DNA of 60,000 bases, from the NCBI GenBank assembly GCA_950295325.1, contig OX485805.1, positions 17,163,501-17,223,500 on the forward strand. The letters run 5' to 3'. Under the pieces are notes generated by a model that saw only the letters and a program-made list of their open reading frames with translations, did no database searches and was not told the origin of the DNA. The translations under genes were made by a program, and so were the position numbers. Source of the DNA: Polytrichum commune (taxonomy: Eukaryota; Streptophyta; Polytrichopsida; Polytrichales; Polytrichaceae). The first letter of the stretch is position 1. Every line of letters begins with the position of its first letter. This document shows, piece after piece, positions 1 to 10,593 of the stretch.

Positions 1-809
1 ACGCTAAGGTAAAAGAACAAGGGAAGATCCAAAAAACGGTCAAAAAAACCATAATCAATGAAAGCCCATTGGTAAACACTGCCCAGAAATAGGGATAAAC
101 TCTTGAGAAGGACGGGCCTGGAACCAAATCCTATCGTCATTTTTGCTGAGTGGGAGAGAAATTCGCCGGTCGTTGCTTCAATGTGACGGGTGTCCAATGG
201 TGGGAGTTTGGCTGGGCCGCAGGTCGTCCGAAACAGTGCGGCGATTGTTTTGAAGGAGGTTGTCAATTTTGGGGGAGATCAAGTCCAAGACTTGCTTGCA
301 AGTGAGTCTCGTTATCTACCTCCGAGGCTGGTGTAGCAGTTCGGGAGGCCTCCTCTTGCTTTGAATCTGGAGTAAGTCGACCTGTCTGGCTGTGTGTCAA
401 AGGGTTGCAAGACGTTGACGTTGAGGATTGAGACGACTGAGGAGTACTGCGGTGCGAAGCAACCCCTCAGTACCGGAGAGGTCATTCCCACGAGGTAGAG
501 GTTTTGTGGGCATTGGAGCCTCAGGAATCGAGCGGGAGGGGGAGGTTGAGATTGCCTCTTCCCATTTGTTGGAGGGTTTCAGTACACACAACAGCTAGAA
601 TTCTTGCCCTTGGATTTTCCCATTCCCCATGTCGCAGGTTGGCATCGGTTCCCCCGAACAATCTGTCGATGCCACACTGCAAATCTTCAAACTGTCCTGT
701 GACGTTGAAGTCCCTCCATTGTTATCGCGGCGGTGGCCTTAACACACGTATTGGTATCGTCATCCGTGAACAGTCCGCTTCGCTTTGCGTTCAGATGCGC
801 TTGAGCTTA
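1..809. other. Intergenic, no recognised gene
   Basis: This stretch looks richer in G and C than most of the following 9 kb. It carries short open frames on both strands, for example 504-938 (+) and 397-591 (-). Neither has a recognisable domain, a convincing splice context or a clear start. It could be the end of a gene lying outside the window, but I see nothing that shows this. Confidence 0.4.
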
Positions 810-812
810 TTA

Positions 813-1310
813 GGGCCACTTCACACACTAGCCAAGAGCCGTGACCATGAAATTCTGAGAGCCCAAAACAAAGTGTCCAAAGGCCGTCCCAACACACCTC
901 CAAAATCATGTAGTGTGGTCACGGATCCTCTAGTGTAGTGTGAAGTCATATGTGACCGGCCTTCAACCAAACGCTATTTCAATGAATTTTCATTCACGCG
1001 GGTCTGCACACATGATAAAATAGAATAAATCAATGGTTGTGAACATTCGGAATGTCATAGTCTCCCGGATTTGTGTTAATCCTACCTCCACGAGACGGTT
1101 TTTGAATATAGTCCAAGTGACCATGAAACACGATCCATTTGATGCCATGTTGGAATCCATGTAGACTTTACGTCCATCTTGCATTTACATACTCAGTTGG
1201 TCCCTCAAGCCTACAGTGAAGTGAACTTGGACCGGCTCCGCCTTTTGCACTAATGAGAGTGCTTGAAGTGTAATGGTCATGGGCTCTCAGTCTCGTGTTT
1301 GAAGTGGCCC
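813..1310. mobile_element. Harbinger-like MITE, copy 1 of 3
   Basis: A roughly 500-bp non-coding element begins GGGCCACTTCACACAC and ends with the reverse complement of nearly the same sequence. It is flanked by TTA on the left and TAA on the right. Close relatives lie at 16020 and 19798. The internal sequence is shared throughout, including a GAGCCAAGAGCCGTGACCAT subterminal stretch. Terminal GGG plus a 3-bp T-N-A-like flank fits PIF/Harbinger (Tourist-type) MITEs. No transposase is encoded. Confidence 0.75.
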
Positions 1311-3779
1311 TAAGTAGCCTGGTAATTAGGGGGAACCAATCCGCTGGCAGACCTATGTCCTAGGGGCTAATATAAGTAATGGGCACGTATTACCACTCAT
1401 CCGTTGGTTGTGATATCGGGGGGATTTGTTAAAAATGACCAGCTCCGAACAGCTTGGGGTTCATGGTGACTATGTACATTCATCAATCATGGGTGAAAAG
1501 AGTTCTAGTAAAAACAAGGTAGATGTCGTGTAGGTTTAGGGTTTAGGGTCCATTCATTTTTAGTAGAGTTCATGTAGATTATTTTGGGGGTTTTAATATT
1601 ATTTCCGGTGTCAAAGCCTCAAAGAAATCATCAATTTCAGGTCATAATGTCGTTGACTATGTTTTCACCTTTGAGTTTAGTATGTAGACATCACGAATCA
1701 TGTTGAATGATAGAAACATCTATGATCATGGCTAGGGGTTTGTGGCATCTATGTAAACTCATCCATTGGAAGGTGGTATTGTTGTGAAATCTTTTCTTGC
1801 CTGGAATGATGGTGATGTATGGATGATTTGGCTGTGGAAATAGCATTAAAATGTCAAATAAGCCTAACAAGTTGTAGTTGGAATGAATCAGCCCTCAACT
1901 TTTATGGTTTTGTAGGAGACTTGTTTATACTAGAGCCCTTCCATCTACAATGGCGCATGAGTTTATATAGACACCACACATTCCAAGCCATGTAGCCAAT
2001 CCTTATGAGCAATTGAGCATAAGGTCAAGGCATCCATAGTTGACCATGTTCATTTAAACACTCACTAGGTTCATGTAATGCTGACATAGATGAGATCTAT
2101 GCTTTTTAGGCGAACAAAGTTAAAGTTATCTGATGGTGGCTTGTAGAGTAGAGGCTCTCATAACTGATCACTTAAGAGATTCTACACTAGGTTTAGAGAA
2201 GTATAAGGAGGTGCAAATTTTTCCGTGTCAGAAGATAGAAATAAGGAGAATTACAAAAGAAATTCGGTAATTTTACTCCTTAAATTGAAATTATTGTGAA
2301 TTTTTGAAACCAAAAGTTGGCCCAAACATATCACCAATGTCTAGAGTCTACCACAACCACTCATTCCTCCTCACTTTAGCACTCAAAAGCATGATATGTG
2401 TCATGGCACTATTGGTTCCGGCTTGATCAAAATTCAATCCTAGCTTGAACAAAATTTAATCATGAATTGAGCAATATTCCGGTACCCTATAGATTTCCAA
2501 TGAGTTGTTGATTGGGAATAGGCACCTCTACTATAATTGATTCCCACCTGTAAGAGTTTTGACAATTGTTGTAGCCAAGGAGTGCCATTGAGATGAGCAG
2601 TTATGGGTTAACCTATAAATTGACTATGTGTAACCTTAACTCTTCAAAATTTATAGCAATTTCCATATTCATCATTCATCAAAAAAGAAGAAGATGTATT
2701 CTCCCTAGAATCTATTTCTCGTTGCAAGAAAGATAATTCCCCGCTATTACACCTCCTAAACATATGCAAACCCTCTTATTTCATCCGTTACAAATGCCTC
2801 ATCCATAGCTCCTAATATGAGAATGACCTCAACTGTACTGAGTTTTGAGAGGAGCTTCAAACGCATCCTAGCATGGTACACTAAATATGCTATTAGTGTC
2901 ATTTATTGTTTGGAATTACGCAATGTTATAACTGTTTATTGTACATCTCATTTTTTCACCAAAACAAGTTGAATTGGTTGGTTGGACACTCCAGAACATC
3001 GACATCTTCACTTGGTAAAGCATTACATCAATAGTGAAAAGACATAGGAATGTGTAACTCCGAATAGTAAGTGACACCAAATATCACATTTAGTGTATTA
3101 TCCGGATCCCTTGTGAGGATGTTATGAAGTTTCAAAGTATTACGTACTAGTCAAATTGACCCAAAGCTCCTCATAGGATTTTTCATGTTCGGGTCGTGTA
3201 AATCTTTATGATGAATGTCAAGATTCAAAAGCTAACATTCGGTCAAATTGTAGAGGTCACTTTTGAACAAACTCTTACCTTATTGATTGATCACACACGT
3301 CCCCTCCACATTGTTGGGCTTCACCCAACAACACGATGACATGTATTAGCACCTTTTCTTTTTGGCAAGAATGTTTAGTTTACATTGAAAGTTGAGCCAC
3401 ACACAAAATATGGTAACTTTTGAATGAAGGACCAAAATACGTGTCAACTTGCTTTCACCATGGAATGGTCCGGATGATGACATGTGGGAGCACTTTTAAA
3501 AGATCATATGTAGATTTCCAATCATCATCGCACCATGCGGAAATGGGGTGGAAATCGGCATCACGAAGCAAGTGCGGTCCATGTACGACCTAGTCTTTCC
3601 TAGTATAATTTAACTTGAGTTGACAACGTGTGGGCTTTTGTGACCCATTGTGAGGAGAGTGCACCTCCGAACATGGGCATGCTTTTGAACATTTCAAGAT
3701 TGCGAAGATTTTCGATTGCAAATACTCTTTTGGTGAGATGACTTCATGGAAGTGCCATGTCGATTTCACGAAGGTTCCA
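1311..3779. other. Intergenic, AT-rich, no gene seen
   Basis: I see no coding region, RNA gene or intact mobile element here. Two plant telomere-type units (TTTAGGG) occur in tandem near 1533, too few to be more than a telo-box or chance. A short hairpin around TTGTTGGGC/CACCCAACAA lies near 3320. A stretch near 3020-3105 resembles one near 43630-43700, so part of this region is dispersed repeat. Confidence 0.5.
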
Positions 3780-5401
3780 AGCTACTTCATGAACTTTCCA
3801 ACTCATGTGTACTGGAGTGTTCTATCAATTTCACGAGCTTTTCAAATTAGTTCATGATTCTTCCAAACCAACTTGACATGTGGCACACTTCAATTTTGTG
3901 ATAGTGGATCTTTTATCTCTAGCAACTTCATGAATATTTCAAACCAATTTCATGTATCTTCCAACCAAATAGTCCTTGTACTTTCAACTTCTCGCCTTCT
4001 CAGCTTCTCATTTTGCATTCTTTGCCTTCTCATTTTGAATGCTTTGCCTTCTCGTTTCGCAACATCCGGTTGTTGGTGAGAGTCTTCGTACTAGGTTTAA
4101 TAGTAGAATCAATTTGGAAGTGAATGTATGTGTCCACATACAATTTTATAGTTCTCTAGTAGTGATACAATTCTCCTGTTCCCTAGCATGCTCGTGCCCT
4201 CTTACGAGGTTTTGTACTGCCTCAAGGCCTCTTTTGCATGACTCAATAGAAAGTGTTTGCACCACATTTTCTATTTTCTCTTCACATTCTCTGTGTTCAC
4301 AAACTTTGGTACATATATTTCATTCAAATTTGCAAAGTTTATTCACATTCATATATTGTAGATGATCATAGAACTCACAATTATTCAAATCACTCGAGTC
4401 GTCTAGAGTGAATAAACTAGAGTGAATAAATCAACAAATTCTATGATTACCTACAATATGTGAATATGATTTATTCAATTTGATCACTCCGAGATTTATT
4501 TAGATCATTCAAGTCGTCTCCTAGTCAATCATAGAATTTGCGAGGCCCTCTTGTAAGTGACAAAAAATTGTGACTTTCTTGGTTTGTTTACAAACACATA
4601 GTTAGTTTTGTTCTATATCACACGAATTATCTCCACATTATCATGGAATTTGCAAGGGTCTACTATAGCTATGCTGAGTCGCCCACATAGATATAATTGC
4701 ATAGATGATGCACTCCGCTCACAAATCACATTTCATTTTTGATGAGGACCTATCTTATGTTGATACGAGTAAATGTTACGGTTATCCTTACAAGACTATT
4801 AATAGTATAACCAAAGCTTTTGCAAAAATTGGTCAGTTAGCGCCCAAACATAGAGGTGGTGTTCGCTATCCAATTTTACAAGACGAGCACATTCAATGGT
4901 TAATAGAGAGGCTTCATGTAGATCTAGACATCACCGTAGAATCTCTCCATCCTCAAATGAATGAAGTTTTTCAATTCCCACCCCTGTATCTATCAATTGT
5001 GTTTCAGAAGCCATTCAAAGTCAAGTTGGACTTACCCTCAAGTTGATGTGTTGTGATCAAGATGATTTTAACAATGAAGAACATTACTCCTTCACATTAA
5101 TGATGATGTACAAACAATCACTGTAGACATGCTGCAAGGTTGGATAAGAAAGGTCAATCAAATTTTTGGTAGAGATAATATGGGGAGCGATTAGGAGAAT
5201 TCTATACATGATGTACCGTTCTTTGAGAAATAAAGCTATATAATTCATGAAATTGATTTTGTGGAGTTTTGAACATGGGCACCAAATCATGAAGTTGTTC
5301 ACAACATGTAGTGAAATTGGTTGATAGTTTAAGTTAAATTGGTTGTCTATATATTGAACTTGGTTCGGAGGAGCTATTGCTAAGTTGACTTGTAAAATCA
5401 T
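3780..5401. mobile_element. Degenerate DNA-transposon region, inverted relative of the 34.3-35.1 kb repeat
   Basis: Text at 3845-3970 (repeated phrases on TTCATGAAATTG-like motifs) and at 5084-5401 reappears in the opposite orientation at about 34.35-35.1 kb. The translated segment holding YIDNQF..N.QP and LIDLSYPTL is shared by 5084-5401 read on the minus strand and 34147-34770 read on the plus strand. Within this block, 4705-5046 encodes a helix-turn-helix-like transposase fragment. I infer a dispersed, decayed DNA transposon. Its ends were not found. Confidence 0.5.
4705..5046 (+). pseudogene. IS630/Tc1-mariner-type transposase N-terminal fragment
   Basis: The 113-residue frame contains KHRGGVRYPILQDEHIQWL followed by IERLHVDLDITVESLHPQMNE. 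The order GG-x-R, then a helix, then a second helix ending in L..Q/E, resembles the N-terminal helix-turn-helix DNA-binding region of IS630/Tc1/mariner transposases. No DDE/DDD catalytic domain follows, because the frame stops at 5044-5046. The next 350 bases are open on the opposite strand only and unrecognised. This is therefore a truncated remnant. The family call rests on motif layout alone. Confidence 0.45.
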
Positions 5402-6546
5402 GAAATTGAGTTCACACTTCTATGAATTCATCTTATCAAGGAGTATTACATAAAGGTTGCAACATCTTTAACCAGGTAGTTTAGGTATTTGGCATACATC
5501 TGGTAGCCGTACGAACCGATTTTTTAAAACTCCCAGGTAGAAGAAAAAGGATAGGTGAGCAGTAAGAAGTTGTTTGTTTGTTAGTTAGTTAGTTTTCTTT
5601 CTCTAATAGAGAGATAAATACAAATTATTGAAATGAAATTCATGTTTTCGTCCAAAACCGTGAGGGGCTAATGTTCACAATGTGAATATTCTCATAATCA
5701 ATGCATCCCTTCTATGTAAGTTTTGAGGTGTTGGTTTTGAGCACCCTCTGCCTTAAGCATGTTAGCACATCCCAATATTGTGAGTATCATCAGCTGGCAC
5801 ATGGAGGACAGTGCTTCAAAGGAATTGAAATTTGAAATTTGAGCTTGTTGTTTTGGGGGTTAATTTGAAAATTGGTTGAATTCTTGAAGTGGAACTTGTA
5901 GATGTACATTCAGACTTGGACAAAAAGGAATTCGTGATCTACTATTTATTAAAAAAAAAATTCACTTTCCAAAGTTAATATGAGAACCGAGGTAACTTGA
6001 AATGACAATCTATTGCGTGATTGTAATTATCAATTAGATAAGACGATAATTCTTGATTTGATCCAACGGCCATAATTATATATTGGAGTTGAAAAGTGCC
6101 TAAGTATGGGTGGGTTTACATTAAAGTCTAGGTCCAAGGAAGTTGTGGTCCAAACACCCCTTTAATGAAACTTACTTACAGACTCAAGATTGGATCCAAT
6201 CTTGAAGATCGGTTGCTCAAACTATGTGGATTTTATTTTGATTTTTTTAATTTAATAAGAACAAACTGGGGATTGTTAAGGTTTGGGAAAATAGTATTGC
6301 AAACATTAACAACACTCCGTTTTTTCATACCTTGGACTTGGGCCCCAGACCATGGTTAAATTCCTTGGTCCAAAAGTTTGCTCTTGACCAATAGGATTGC
6401 TCAGTTTCTTTGGTCTTGGACTTGAATGTACACCCACCATCATAGGTATCCAATGTACTAAGGAGGTTCATGGATCAAGATAAGGTAAGTAATAGCTCAA
6501 GAGTTAACTCGGGATGAGGGCATTGTAGAGCTAAGATTTAGAACAC
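5402..6546. other. Intergenic, no gene seen
   Basis: AT-rich sequence without a convincing open frame. A short GTTTGTTTGTTAGTTAGTTAG simple-sequence tract lies near 5572. Nothing else is supported. Confidence 0.5.
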
Positions 6547-6549
6547 TAA

Positions 6550-7060
6550 TGCCCCCTCCCCACGTGACATTGGCTAAGCCTAAAAGTGGGTTCTTAAAAA
6601 TGAGCCTCAACACCATCGACATTATCTAGTGCCGAGCCTAGTTGGCAAATGATGTGGCATGGCTTAAAAGTGGAGGTTTTAAGCTAAAACTACCGACCCT
6701 CTCATTGGTACCTAGACATGAGGCAAGAATGTAGGACCTCTAAAAGTGTTGCCTCCCGCTCTTGTGATTGGTTGCTTTTAGTCTTAGCTATGAGAGCACG
6801 AGGAGCTCCATTAACAAAAACCGATGGTAAGTATTAAGGCATTTGGGGATGGGACAAAAACTATCCAACATTCATTGGTTGGTAGATAAAGCAATGAACA
6901 TGTGTGAAAGCTACTTAACTAAAACCTACTTGGAAATCTCCGGAGCAAGTTCTTGTAGGTGCATTGGGATAGCCAGACGTGTCCGCTATAACCGAGGGAG
7001 CTTTACCCGGGTTTTAGGGAAGTCTTTGGTTATTTGCTAATGTCAAGTGGGGAGGGGGCA
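6550..7060. mobile_element. MITE with TGCCCCCTCCCCAC terminal inverted repeats, copy 1 of 2
   Basis: The left end TGCCCCCTCCCCACGTGACA matches the reverse complement of the right end over about 25 bases with few differences. The element is flanked on both sides by TAA, a typical PIF/Harbinger 3-bp target duplication. A second copy lies at 56164. Short open frames inside are not conserved in length between the copies, so I treat it as non-coding. Confidence 0.75.
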
Positions 7061-7099
7061 TAAGTATTAATCTTGGCCGATCAGAGCACAAGCTGAGAT

Positions 7100-7456
7100 C
7101 ACTTATCCACTTAAGAGGCTATTTGAAAACAACTACAATAAATATGATGTTTAGTGTCACCAACACTGAATGTTAATCCAACATTATTTGTCATTCCTTG
7201 TAATTTATTTTTGGGGGGGATTATAGGTTTACAGTTGTTGCAATAATTGTCACTTACCAAGTGACTTTTCACCCAAATTTCAATCTTCCATGACAAGAGA
7301 TGTCATCACAAAATTGCTGACAAGAGAAGGTAGGGTTTTGGCCAATGGATGAACTCATCCATCACCCATTAAGCTATTTTTCTCACTTATTCATAACAAG
7401 TGTCATCCGAAAAGTGTCAAATAAATTCCATATGACATTAAATGTCATATGTATAG
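7100..7456. repeat. Dispersed repeat, related to 15.3-15.5 kb and 49.47-49.76 kb
   Basis: The stretch with CCTTGTAATTTATTTTT, a run on TTCAATCTTCCATGACAA and a later CATATGACATTAAATGTCAT recurs in diverged form at 49470-49750 in the same orientation. It also recurs at about 15300-15460 in the opposite orientation. No coding sequence is seen. It abuts the MITE that begins at 7459. Confidence 0.5.
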
Positions 7457-7458
7457 TA

Positions 7459-7973
7459 ATCTCCCGCTTAAGTACACAGTTTGAACCGGAGCTGTTGGTG
7501 CATACTTAGTTGGTAGGTGTGTACTTTAGTCATATTGCTTTCTAGACCCTCTGATTTGATGAATCGCAACATGAAACAAATGAAACCTGAGGCAACCCGC
7601 TTGACTGTAGCCTTGCGATGTGAAATCGCCTATCGATGACGAAATCTAGCTTATCGAGACATTTGTTGAATTTGAAAGTGCTACCAACTTCAAAGTTTTG
7701 ATGCTTTACACAACATTATCCTCGACATCGACAATGAATTGCTTTGCTCCAATGTTCAAACGGAAGTTGGACAGATGGATGATGAATTGCGACATTCATT
7801 TGAGATGTTGCAATGAAATGTTCGCAAACGAACATTGAATGTTAGGCATAAAAAAAATTCATGTATTCGCAGCAATTGACTTTGCATGACATGTTCCAAC
7901 AATAAATTATGAACCTTGATTTTTGTCAAAAAAAATTACGCACTTAATCGGGATGCGTACTTAAGCGGGAGAT
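7459..7973. mobile_element. MITE with ATCTCCCGCTTAAGTAC terminal inverted repeats
   Basis: The left end reads ATCTCCCGCTTAAGTACAC and the right end is its near-exact reverse complement, GTACTTAAGCGGGAGAT. TA flanks both ends. The interior is AT-rich and non-coding. The short TA flank fits either Tc1/mariner-type MITEs or part of a TWA Harbinger duplication, and I cannot tell which. Confidence 0.65.
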
Positions 7974-8011
7974 TATTGTAGTGCATTGTTTAATGTATAA
8001 GTACCCACCAG

Positions 8012-8371
8012 AGTACACCCTAAACTCCATAATACTAACCTCCATAATTGTCACTCACTCTCTAATATCCCCAAACCCTAGGGAACGGATGTTCGTAGTT
8101 CAAATCTCACTCCTTATTGTTATTCTTCTTCTTCTTCTTATGCCACTTGTTAAATGTTGGTGCAACCATATGCCACATCGCCTAAGAAGGCCAAGTGGAG
8201 TGGACTACACCACACCACACCATTAAAATGTTGCACTTTGTGTTATTCCATAGTGTCACATGCTACACTAGTTCTATAGTATCACGCATCTATGTTAACA
8301 CTACAAAACTCCGTAATATCACGTGCACTTTGGTTGCCACAGGTGTGATACTATGGAGTTTAGAGTGTACT
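8012..8371. mobile_element. Short MITE with AGTACACYCTAAACTCCATA ends
   Basis: AGTACACCCTAAACTCCATA at the left is mirrored by the reverse complement of AGTACACTCTAAACTCCATA at the right, giving about 360 bp with terminal repeats of roughly 25 bases. Additional internal copies of CTCCATAATA / CTCCGTAATA are present. No transposase and no clear target duplication were identified. Confidence 0.6.
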
Positions 8372-8639
8372 AAGACCTCAGATGGGTGGAGATACTCATT
8401 TGGGCCCGCACACGGTGCACTCTACAATGTTTTACACCCTTCTTGTGTGGCCTCATTGTGACACGTGGCGGAACCCTACTGGTGGTTCCAAAACTTAGCG
8501 TTGAGCAAATCTAGTGTTACAGGCGCCCCACTCCAATGCCAATCCCCCAGTCATTCACTGTCTGTTTCATAAGGTAGATGAGTCTTCAATGGTTATTTTT
8601 TTTCTTCTTCCAACTTAGCCCACTTGTCCTTGGATAATG

Positions 8640-8900
8640 AAACACTCGATTACTTTGAGATGCTTGGGGAATCCAAATCGAGGTCATAGCCACTTTCCTC
8701 ATAATTTTAAGAGATTGTATGAATATCTTGTTCATTAGTAAAGTGAAGATATTTATGTTCATTAGATGGTCGACATATAAGTCTCCTTAGTTGTGTTGAC
8801 TATTGAACCTACAATGCTTGTCATATTCTGAGCACACAATCCAATATCTTTCAAACATGTGCCTTTTTGGTATTTGTTCTTCGAGCCACACCACATGACG
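8640..8900. repeat. Dispersed repeat family A, copy 1 (others near 33.25, 33.93 and 53.93 kb)
   Basis: Phrases on CCAAATCGAGGTCATAG, a stretch ending in a TTGTTCTTCGAGCCACACC motif, and a middle on GTTGACTATTGAACCTAC recur with divergence at 33250-33400, 33930-34100 and 53930-54260. No protein domain was recognised in the shared part. Confidence 0.45.
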
Positions 8901-9211
8901 TTACACATGCTCTAGACTCCCTTTCCAAATCAAGCTAGGTTGGTCCCATGATTCAAGCATGTTGGTTCGTTAACTCATCAGTGGTGATCCACAATTGGGT
9001 AGCAAGAAAGTTGAGCAATGGCATGTAAATTCTTTTTTAAATCAATGTATTACATTCTAGCTGCGATTGTGATTCTAGCACACGACTTCACTAATACGAT
9101 GTATTTACATTAATGGATAGATGTTGCTGATCATTAGAGATGTGCTCTGAGTAGTACTTAGAATGAGAGTACCCGAAATGTTGAGAAAACCCAAACTAAA
9201 AGAGACATAAT

Positions 9212-9451
9212 AGAGTTATTCATTAATTCAATTGGAGTTTTGATAGGGAGTTGGTTGTTTTGCATGCATAACTTTCCATGCCAGGACATGCCAAAATGAG
9301 TTTGGTACCCAATGAACCAATATGGAATGTCCTTCGTTCAAACCTCCACATTGACTCCAAGCATGCACCCAAAACTGACCAAACATGGAAAGTTATGCAT
9401 GCGAAACAATAACTCCCTACCAAAACTTCGGTTGAATTAATGAATAACTCT
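9212..9451. mobile_element. Fold-back MITE with about 65-bp terminal inverted repeats
   Basis: AGAGTTATTCATTAATTCAA at the left is exactly complementary to the right end. The match continues inward through AACTTTCCATG-type sequence on both arms, leaving a loop of about 100 bases. AAT flanks both sides. The transcript would form a long hairpin. It is non-coding, and the antisense frame at 9223-9423 is a shadow of the palindrome. Confidence 0.75.
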
Positions 9452-10593
9452 AATGCCTAGCGTAGATTTGACCCCATGGAACATTGATACACAACTGAGT
9501 AATGTTATGCAAACCGCATGCCACTCTATATTTAGGTGTTAGGTTAAGAGCAGTAACCGAATTAGGGACGTCCACCTTACCAAAATTTTCACCGAAGATG
9601 CAATGGATCTTTCAGATCACCGGCCAATATCAGCGCACATGTGGGTGATTTGGGGAGCGAATTCCCAAGCATCCAGAATCCAAACCCTTGGATTTAGATT
9701 CCAGAATATCAGATCAGAAGGAGCATCAATATTTGGGGTTGCGGGATCGACCAGGCCGCGGCCAGAGTGGTGTACTCCACCGACCCGATAATTCAACCGA
9801 TGACCGACCCGACAACTAGGGTCAGGGACGATATAGTATCAGATGTGCAAACATTAAGTCAGCTTATCGTTGTCCAGAACGTTCAGAGATTGTAGTTCAC
9901 TTTAGCGTGCAGAAATCAGGGTAGCTTTCGGGACAAGTATGATTGCAATATAAGTAGGCGGTTGAGTCGGGTCTAATAAAAGGAAGGAAGCCGCGGGATC
10001 AGCGGCGTTGGAAGAAAGAAGCGGAGGAACTAGAAGGACTTCAGAGAAGCATCTCGGAAAGAGTCTTGACGACGAAATGTCTGAGTGATGAGCCGTGAGC
10101 GACACTTGTTGCACTTTACGTGGATTCTGTTGCCAGGTCTCCTTGTACCCACAAACCAAGGAGAGGTCGCTCCTCGTGTAAGCACCGAGGTGTAAAGTTG
10201 CTACACAGGTGGCGAAGAGCTCCATATTTGGGTGGGGGGGAAGGGCTTTGAATTGCCTCATAAACACAGAGCTCGAAGGAATTGAAGTGATCCATTTGAG
10301 AAATACGTTTTGTGCCGGGCTAGCTAAGCTGTGCCCAGCACTCTGAGCAGTGATTCGATCTCGAGAATTGTCGCAGGAGATAGAGCAGGACAAGTTGCAA
10401 GGACAACTAGATAATTATCTCAACTAGAGCTCGAGAAACCAATTTGGCATCGAGCTAGGTACAGCTGTGCGCTCTTGAGCTAGCAGTGCTTCGATCGAAG
10501 AACTTCTCCGTGGAGAATAGGTGGAGAATACGAGGACAAGAAGAGTTGTTGTAACCACAGTTGCAAGACGATTGAGGGAAGAAGCTCGCGGTA
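9452..10593. promoter_or_regulatory. Upstream region of the USP-domain gene
   Basis: About 1.1 kb lies between the fold-back MITE and the USP start codon. From about 9600 it looks richer in G and C. Open frames on either strand here (for example 9902-10393, minus) have no recognised domain. I infer promoter and 5' untranslated sequence, but no TATA box or transcription start can be fixed. Confidence 0.35.

Noticed and set aside
504-938. 144-aa plus frame near the window start.
   Set aside because: It has no domain and runs into the Harbinger-like MITE, so its C-terminal third is transposon sequence.
1530-1550. Telomere-type TTTAGGG repeats.
   Set aside because: Only two units are present, so there is no interstitial telomere array.
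9902-10393. 163-aa minus-strand frame upstream of the USP gene.
   Set aside because: It has no recognised domain and lies in the probable promoter/leader of the opposite-strand gene. It is compatible with chance in GC-richer DNA.
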